Shown here: one piece after another, positions 15,105 through 18,907 of the stretch
Layout: every line of letters starts with the position of its first letter
Position numbering within the stretch: position 1 is the stretch's first letter
DNA from: Desulfobulbaceae bacterium
Lineage (GTDB): Bacteria; Desulfobacterota; Desulfobulbia; Desulfobulbales; SURF-16
DNA: 18,907 nt
NCBI GenBank assembly: GCA_023230525.1
Contig: JALNXE010000085.1
Span: 1 to 18,907 of the forward strand
Direction of reading: 5' to 3'
The notes under the pieces: model-generated
Databases searched by the model: none
What the model was told of the DNA's origin: nothing
The model's input: only the letters and a program-made list of their open reading frames with translations
Position numbers and translations under genes: made by a program

Positions 15105-15148
15105 AATAAAAAAAGGGGAAAGACGAACGTACTGTTTCGTCTTTCCCC
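15105..15148 (-). terminator. Intrinsic terminator of rplM-rpsI
   Basis: A 13-bp perfect stem pairs GGGGAAAGACGAA (15115-15127) with TTCGTCTTTCCCC (15136-15148) around an 8-nt loop. On the minus strand it is followed by seven T and further T-rich sequence. It separates the ribosomal protein unit from argC. Confidence 0.92.
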
Positions 15149-15179
15149 GCGTATGGAAGATCCCTTTACGAATAGTGAT

Positions 15180-15274
15180 GGCTTCGGAAAAAAAACGGCG
15201 CCAAATCTCGTAACGATAAATCAATAAGTTATCATGCACTGTACGGCTGTCGAGAGTTTTTTCACGAGGCAGTC
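15180..15274 (+). repeat. Intergenic repeat copy A
   Basis: A 66-bp core (15209-15274) matches copy B (16543-16608) at 56 of 66 positions without gaps. The similarity also includes GGCTTCG about 29 nt before the core in both. The most conserved block is TGCACTGTACGGCTG. ACTGT and (A/G)CAGT near the ends of the second half can pair, with a G-U wobble in this copy. The copy lies between the rpsI stop and its terminator, within the expected 3' untranslated region. Confidence 0.75.
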
Positions 15275-15292
15275 AAAAAGTAAATAGGCAGA

Positions 15293-15685
15293 TTAACGTT
15301 TCGAGAACTGGAAGCTCGCCCTGGCTGCTTTCTTACCGTATTTTTTACGCTCTTTCACCCGGGCATCGCGGGTTAACAGGCCAGCCTTTTTCAGAGACGG
15401 ACGATTGACCACGTCAACATCAAGCAGAGCCTTGGCGATCCCATGGCGTAACGCTTCGGCCTGGGCAGCCTTGCCGCCGCCTTTCAGGGTGGCGATGACA
15501 TCATATTTATCAGTTGTATCAGTCAGAACAAATGGTCTGGTGGCAATCTTTTTATCAATTGCACCGCCGAAATAATCTGCAAAAGCCAGTTTGTTCACAT
15601 TGATATTACCGCTACCCGGCTGCAACCAGACTCTGGCAATAGCACTTTTTCTTTTTCCTGTGGCATAATAACGCTGCTCAGACAT
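15293..15685 (-). CDS. rpsI: 30S ribosomal protein S9 (uS9)
   Basis: A small-subunit ribosomal protein whose C-terminal tail reaches the P-site tRNA. The 130 residues are the typical length. It shows YYATGKRKSAIARVW (6-20), the family-specific GGGKAAQAEALRHGIAKAL and the basic C-terminus RDARVKERKKYGKKAARAS ending FQFSKR. GAGG lies upstream of the ATG. It follows rplM by 16 nt, the widely conserved order, and is followed by a repeat copy and a strong terminator. Confidence 0.98.
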   Translation of the reverse strand: MSEQRYYATGKRKSAIARVWLQPGSGNINVNKLAFADYFGGAIDKKIATRPFVLTDTTDKYDVIATLKGGGKAAQAEALRHGIAKALLDVDVVNRPSLKKAGLLTRDARVKERKKYGKKAARASFQFSKR

Positions 15686-15701
15686 ATCTTTACGACCTCA
15701 A

Positions 15702-16130
15702 TTATAATTCAAGATTTTCCGGCTTCTGCGCTTCATGCGGGTGATCAGAGCCAGCATACACTTTCAGTTTTTTCAACTGGGTACGACCAAGGGTGTTTTT
15801 GGGCAGCATCCCTTTTACTGCGTTATAAATCAGCTCCTCAGGACTTTTAGCAAGAATTTCCTTGGCAGTCCTGGTCCTCAAACCACCCATGTAGCCGGAA
15901 TGATTATAATAAACTTTATCGTCAAGTTTTCTGCCGGTTAAACGAACCTTTTCGGCATTGACAACGATGATAAAATCACCGGTATCCTGAAAGGTTGAAA
16001 AGTTCGGTTTATGTTTGCCGCGAAGCCTGCGGGCAATCTCAGAAGCAAGGCGACCCAGAATCTGGCCCTGAGCATCAACCACGAGCCATTTCCGTTCAAT
16101 TTCTTTGACCGGTGTTAAAATTGTCTTCAT
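15702..16130 (-). CDS. rplM: 50S ribosomal protein L13 (uL13)
   Basis: An early-assembling large-subunit ribosomal protein. The 142 residues match the family exactly. Motifs: RKWLVVDAQGQILGRLASE (13-31), the conserved KVYYNHSGYMGGLR (72-85) and the C-terminal MLPKNTLGRTQLKKLKVYAG. A GAGG ribosome binding site lies 8 nt before the ATG. It is the first gene of the rplM-rpsI pair. A TATAAT box on the minus strand (16175-16180) in its leader is a candidate -10 element, though I see no good -35. Confidence 0.98.
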   Translation of the reverse strand: MKTILTPVKEIERKWLVVDAQGQILGRLASEIARRLRGKHKPNFSTFQDTGDFIIVVNAEKVRLTGRKLDDKVYYNHSGYMGGLRTRTAKEILAKSPEELIYNAVKGMLPKNTLGRTQLKKLKVYAGSDHPHEAQKPENLEL

Positions 16131-16210
16131 TTCAATAACCTCGACTCACTAACAAAATGACACCCGACACTCAAATTATATATTAAATGATGCTCAGGTG
16201 ATTTATTGAC

Positions 16211-16241
16211 AAAAAAAGGTCCGAACCCGGTTCGAACCTTT
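16211..16241 (-). terminator. Intrinsic terminator of tRNA-Gly
   Basis: On the minus strand AAAGGTTCGAAC pairs with GTTCGGACCTTT (one G-U wobble) around a short loop, followed by seven T. It lies 10 nt beyond the tRNA 3' end and separates it from rplM. Confidence 0.9.
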
Positions 16242-16250
16242 GAATAAGCA

Positions 16251-16325
<75 letters not shown>

Positions 16326-16350
16326 TTATATCTGTGCCAAAAACGAGGTG

Positions 16351-16380
16351 AATATAACCGGGCACGCAAAGAGTTGTCAA
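16351..16380 (-). promoter_or_regulatory. Sigma70-type promoter of tRNA-Gly
   Basis: On the minus strand a perfect -35 TTGACA (16375-16380) is followed after 18 nt by TATATT (16351-16356), or after 17 nt by TTATAT. Transcription would start some 15-20 nt before the tRNA 5' end. Confidence 0.75.
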
Positions 16381-16476
16381 CAAAAAATTACCTTTTTTTC
16401 TTTACTATCAAGCGTAAAGACAATTCCGACAAAACAGAGAAATATCTTGCCACTCAATCAGTTAACTTGTTATAGA

Positions 16477-16482
16477 TATAAT
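16477..16482 (+). promoter_or_regulatory. Candidate -10 box upstream of hisB
   Basis: TATAAT lies in an AT-rich stretch about 190 nt before hisB, with no convincing -35 at the usual distance. If used, repeat copy B would be part of the hisB leader RNA. Confidence 0.3.
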
Positions 16483-16512
16483 ATTATTATCCAGTTACGC
16501 TCTAAAATTTAT

Positions 16513-16608
16513 GGCTTCGCAAAGAGTCTCTGCACTTATTTGCGTGACGATTAATCAGGAACTTATCGTGCACTGTACGGCTGCCGAGAGGCTTTTCACG
16601 AGACAGTC
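16513..16608 (+). repeat. Intergenic repeat copy B
   Basis: The core 16543-16608 matches copy A at 56 of 66 positions without gaps, and both have GGCTTCG about 30 nt upstream. ACTGT and ACAGT in the second half are complementary and could close a stem. The copy ends 58 nt before the hisB ATG. An open frame runs through it into hisB, but the hisB protein family starts only after it. Confidence 0.75.
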
Positions 16609-16666
16609 TGAATTTAGCACAAAGACCTGCAAAAGACAACAATCAACCCGCAAGAGATCCTGTAAA

Positions 16667-17260
16667 ATGAGTATCCATCGAGAAAGCACCATTCAACGCA
16701 AAACCAATGAGACTGAAATCAGACTCAGTCTCACTATTGACGGAGAAGGCAAGGCCGCCCTGCATACCGGCGTTCCTTTTCTCGACCATATGCTGACGCT
16801 GTTTGCCGTCCATGGTTTTTTTGATCTGGCCATCGAGGCGGCAGGCGACCTGGATATTGATGCACATCACACCGTTGAGGATGTGGGCATCTGCCTCGGC
16901 CAGGCTTTCAAGACCGCCCTCGGGGACTTCAGCGCCATCAACCGCTACGGTCATTGCACCTTGCCCATGGATGAGTCCCTGGCCCGGGTCACCGTCGATT
17001 TCTCCAACCGGCCCTATCTCCATTATGATGTGGTGCAATGCGATCAGAAGGTGGGCTCCTTCGACACCGCTCTGGTCCAGGAATTCCTCCGGGCTTTATC
17101 CCTGCACGGCGGCATGACCCTGCATGCAGAGGTGCCCCACGGCCGCAACACCCACCATATTCTCGAGGCGATCTTTAAAGCTCTCGGCCGAACCCTTGAC
17201 CAGGCAACAGCCAGACACTTACGCACCCAGGGGCCGCTTTCCTCAAAGGGCTCACTGTAA
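16667..17260 (+). CDS. hisB: Imidazoleglycerol-phosphate dehydratase HisB
   Basis: HisB removes water from imidazoleglycerol phosphate in histidine synthesis, using manganese sites in a 24-subunit assembly. The 197 residues are the monofunctional form, without the phosphatase domain found in E. coli HisB. Metal-binding motifs: FLDHM (38-42), DAHHTVED (65-72) and RNTHHILEA (160-168). The frame is open from 16511 through a repeat copy, but the ATG at 16667 is chosen because the family starts there. No other his gene is nearby; an unrelated lipoprotein gene follows after 32 nt. Confidence 0.96.
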   Translation: MSIHRESTIQRKTNETEIRLSLTIDGEGKAALHTGVPFLDHMLTLFAVHGFFDLAIEAAGDLDIDAHHTVEDVGICLGQAFKTALGDFSAINRYGHCTLPMDESLARVTVDFSNRPYLHYDVVQCDQKVGSFDTALVQEFLRALSLHGGMTLHAEVPHGRNTHHILEAIFKALGRTLDQATARHLRTQGPLSSKGSL

Positions 17261-17292
17261 ATCAATCATCCCGAACCGTCGGAGGCTTCCCA

Positions 17293-17931
17293 TTGAAACG
17301 TCTTGCCAGATTCTCAATACCAATTGCCATTTTCCTTGCCGCTTTCTTCCTGGCTTCCTGCTCAGCAAAAAAACAGCAACCCGCAGAGGAGGCGAAAGCG
17401 CCGGTGGTCATCGCTTCCATTGTCGTTTTGCCTGCTGAAATAGAGAGATCGGACAAGGGGTATGACTATGCGACCACCCGCCAGCTCGAGACAGGGGCAG
17501 CCACCATCAACACCATTTTACAGGAAATGCTGACGGATAAAAAAAGCATAATGTTCCTTACCGAAAATCAGAAAGAGTCATTACTTTCCGATTTCAACGG
17601 CAATCCGCAGGCCACAGCCCTTTACCTCGGCCAGCAGCTGGGCGTTGATGCCGTTATGCTGACCTTGGTCAGCCGCTACACCGAGCGTGACGGCGGAGAT
17701 TACTCCATCAATCAACCCGCCTCCGTGTCCTTCAAATACCAGCTTATCCATGTCCCCACCGGCAAGGCGCTCTGCATGGGAGTTTTTGATGAAACACAGC
17801 AGACCCTGCTCTCCAATCTCTTTTCCTTTTCCAAGGCTTCCAGCCGGGGATTCAAATGGATCAAGGCAGAGCAGCTCACCAGGGAAGGCCTCAAGGAGAA
17901 ACTGAATGACTGCCAGTATCTGACTGAATAG
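17293..17931 (+). CDS. Putative lipoprotein of unknown function
   Basis: No named family is recognised. The 212 residues begin with a lipoprotein signal peptide: basic start, hydrophobic stretch (about 8-20) and a textbook lipobox LASC with Cys23, so it is lipid-anchored in the envelope. The start is a TTG, chosen because GGAGG lies 7 nt upstream and the signal peptide begins there. The body (about 38-210) alternates strands and helices, with an IASIVVLPAEI opening, a TINTILQEML helix and a VDAVMLTLVSRY strand. This broadly resembles the alpha/beta fold of CsgG- or LpoB-like lipoproteins, but that is a weak structural guess. It sits between hisB and a tRNA-thiolation-type gene with short gaps (32 and 33 nt), which suggests co-transcription rather than shared function. 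Confidence 0.8.
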   Translation: MKRLARFSIPIAIFLAAFFLASCSAKKQQPAEEAKAPVVIASIVVLPAEIERSDKGYDYATTRQLETGAATINTILQEMLTDKKSIMFLTENQKESLLSDFNGNPQATALYLGQQLGVDAVMLTLVSRYTERDGGDYSINQPASVSFKYQLIHVPTGKALCMGVFDETQQTLLSNLFSFSKASSRGFKWIKAEQLTREGLKEKLNDCQYLTE

Positions 17932-17964
17932 AATGCCCATTGCCATCCTGCCGCAACCGGCGCA

Positions 17965-18702
17965 ATGATCATCCCAAAAACCATCAATCGCCTCATCGGA
18001 CAGGCGATGCACACCTACAGCATGCTTGCCGACGGCGACTCGGTTCTGGTCGCCGTCTCAGGCGGGATTGACAGTCTTACTCTTGCCGCCGTGCTGCAGC
18101 AGTGGCAGCAAAAAGCCCCGATCCGCTACCATCTTTCCGCCGTTCATCTCGACCTGGGATTCGATTCCGGCAAGGTATCCGGATTGGTGCGGCGGCAGCT
18201 GGCCAAAATAGGCATGGAGGTCGAGGTGGAGCTGACTTCCTTCGGAACGGATGCCATTGCGGCGGGAAAAGGCGGAGGCGGCTGTTTTCATTGCGCCCGC
18301 AACCGAAGGACAAGATTATTTTCCCTGGCAAGAGAAAAAAACTGTAACAAACTGGCGTTCGGGCATCACAAGGATGATATCATTGAGACATTTTTTCTCA
18401 ATCTGCTCTACAGCGGCAACATCAGCACCATGGTTCCCGCGCAAGCCCTCTTCAACGGCGCCTTAACGGTCATCCGCCCCTTTGCCCTGATCGACAAACA
18501 GCAGATCCGCACCATGGCGGAATCAATCCATCTGGAGGCAGCTGAAAATCCCTGCCCGCTTGCCGGCACATCAAAACGGGAAAAGGTCAGAAAGTTGCTG
18601 AGCGATCTCTGGGAAGGAAATCCACAAATGAAGGGAAACATCTTTTCCGCCCTATCCAATGTCAGGAGTGAATACCTCCTGCGTCAACCGGTTTCATCCT
18701 GA
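17965..18702 (+). CDS. TtcA-family PP-loop protein (tRNA 2-thiolation type)
   Basis: This is an ATP-pyrophosphatase-type enzyme; TtcA uses ATP and a [4Fe-4S] cluster to thiolate cytidine 32 of tRNA. It has 245 residues. The PP-loop is SGGIDS (32-37), where TtcA itself has SGGKDS. Candidate cluster cysteines are Cys107 and Cys110 in CFHCARNRR and Cys197 in NPCPLAG, the same 2+1 layout as TtcA. The GHHKDDIIETFFLNLLYSG region (133-151) is also typical. It is shorter than E. coli TtcA (about 311) and may be a related subgroup, so the tRNA position it modifies is uncertain. The ribosome binding site is weak and the gene starts 33 nt after the lipoprotein. Confidence 0.85.
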   Translation: MIIPKTINRLIGQAMHTYSMLADGDSVLVAVSGGIDSLTLAAVLQQWQQKAPIRYHLSAVHLDLGFDSGKVSGLVRRQLAKIGMEVEVELTSFGTDAIAAGKGGGGCFHCARNRRTRLFSLAREKNCNKLAFGHHKDDIIETFFLNLLYSGNISTMVPAQALFNGALTVIRPFALIDKQQIRTMAESIHLEAAENPCPLAGTSKREKVRKLLSDLWEGNPQMKGNIFSALSNVRSEYLLRQPVSS

Positions 18703-18708
18703 CATTGT

Positions 18709-18727
18709 TGCCGGGCTCGGCCCGGCA
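18709..18727. terminator. Hairpin after the TtcA-like gene
   Basis: GCCGGGC (18710-18716) and GCCCGGC (18720-18726) pair around TCG, with one more T-A pair. It stands between two convergent genes, as a bidirectional terminator would, but no T run follows on either strand. Confidence 0.45.
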
Positions 18728-18740
18728 TGACGGACAAGTC

Positions 18741-18907
18741 TCAGGCCGCAATCCGGTTCATGTGATCTTTGAGGAACGCCACGCTATCTCCCACCGCCTG
18801 CAGGTCATTAAAGTAAAGCCCGCCGAATTCGTTGGTGCAGTGGGGACAGCCGCGCAGCCACAGAATATGATGGCGGTAACTGTTCTTGGCAAGTTTCCGG
18901 TAAACCC
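18741..18907 (-). CDS. Unknown protein, C-terminal fragment cut by the window edge
   Basis: On the minus strand the frame from the edge to the TGA at 18741 is open for 54 codons. It reads as real protein, with RHHILWLRGCPHCTNEFGG followed by a helix-like tail ending DHMNRIAA. The CPHC motif could bind zinc or act as a redox pair. The family is not recognised and the start lies outside the window. It is convergent with the TtcA-like gene. Confidence 0.65.
   Translation of the reverse strand, partial: VYRKLAKNSYRHHILWLRGCPHCTNEFGGLYFNDLQAVGDSVAFLKDHMNRIAA

Noticed and set aside
16511..16666. N-terminal 52-residue extension of HisB
   Set aside because: The extension is encoded mostly by repeat copy B and has no counterpart in HisB; the ATG at 16667 fits the family start.
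18709..18727. Hairpin considered as a further REP element
   Set aside because: It lacks the GTAG-type head shared by the other three loci, so it is listed as a possible terminator instead.

Overview
The window reads as a chromosomal segment of a Gram-negative bacterium of deltaproteobacterial type (Desulfobacterota, perhaps Desulfobulbales). This is an inference from gene content, roughly balanced base composition, lipoprotein and periplasmic proteins, and GTAG-headed REP-like palindromes. No single marker settles the lineage. Almost all genes are core metabolism or housekeeping. I found no phage, insertion sequence with a transposase, CRISPR array or defence system.

Layout. (1) 1-567: no convincing gene; it holds a perfect inverted pair of REP-like hairpins next to an 11-G run, then a heptamer tandem repeat that runs into the 3' end of phoR. 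(2) 568-8866: a complete phosphate-starvation block. phoB and phoR (minus) diverge from phoU-pstC-pstA-pstS-pstB (plus). A triple 11-bp direct repeat lies between the two transcripts and is a candidate Pho box. PhoR is the membrane kinase, PhoB the response regulator, PstS binds periplasmic phosphate, PstC/PstA form the channel, PstB is the ATPase and PhoU links transporter to kinase. (3) 8867-10898: REP-like elements, then a minus-strand operon of an atypical membrane-anchored metallophosphoesterase, a secreted or lipoprotein-like beta-rich protein, and a YqeY protein. (4) 10992-11760 (plus): a DtxR-type metal-dependent repressor with a cysteine-rich tail and a 61-residue unknown protein. (5) 11784-16325 (minus): tRNA-Gly(GCC), rplM-rpsI, argC-truA (overlapping) and a class I aminotransferase. 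There are clear terminators after the tRNA and after rpsI, and a long hairpin at the convergent end. (6) 16667-18702 (plus): hisB, an unknown lipoprotein and a TtcA-like PP-loop protein, then the C-terminus of an unknown protein on the minus strand at the edge.

Non-coding features that the genes do not explain are the most interesting part. A ~66-bp core repeat occurs three times in intergenic spaces (15209, 16543 and, inverted and diverged, 13115). Three REP-like loci share a G(T/C)AGG(A/G)G head. The clearest protein oddity is the metallophosphoesterase: its usual GNHD motif reads GDSD, its GHTH motif reads GDTH, and it carries a CxxCH (haem c-type) motif immediately after the altered site.
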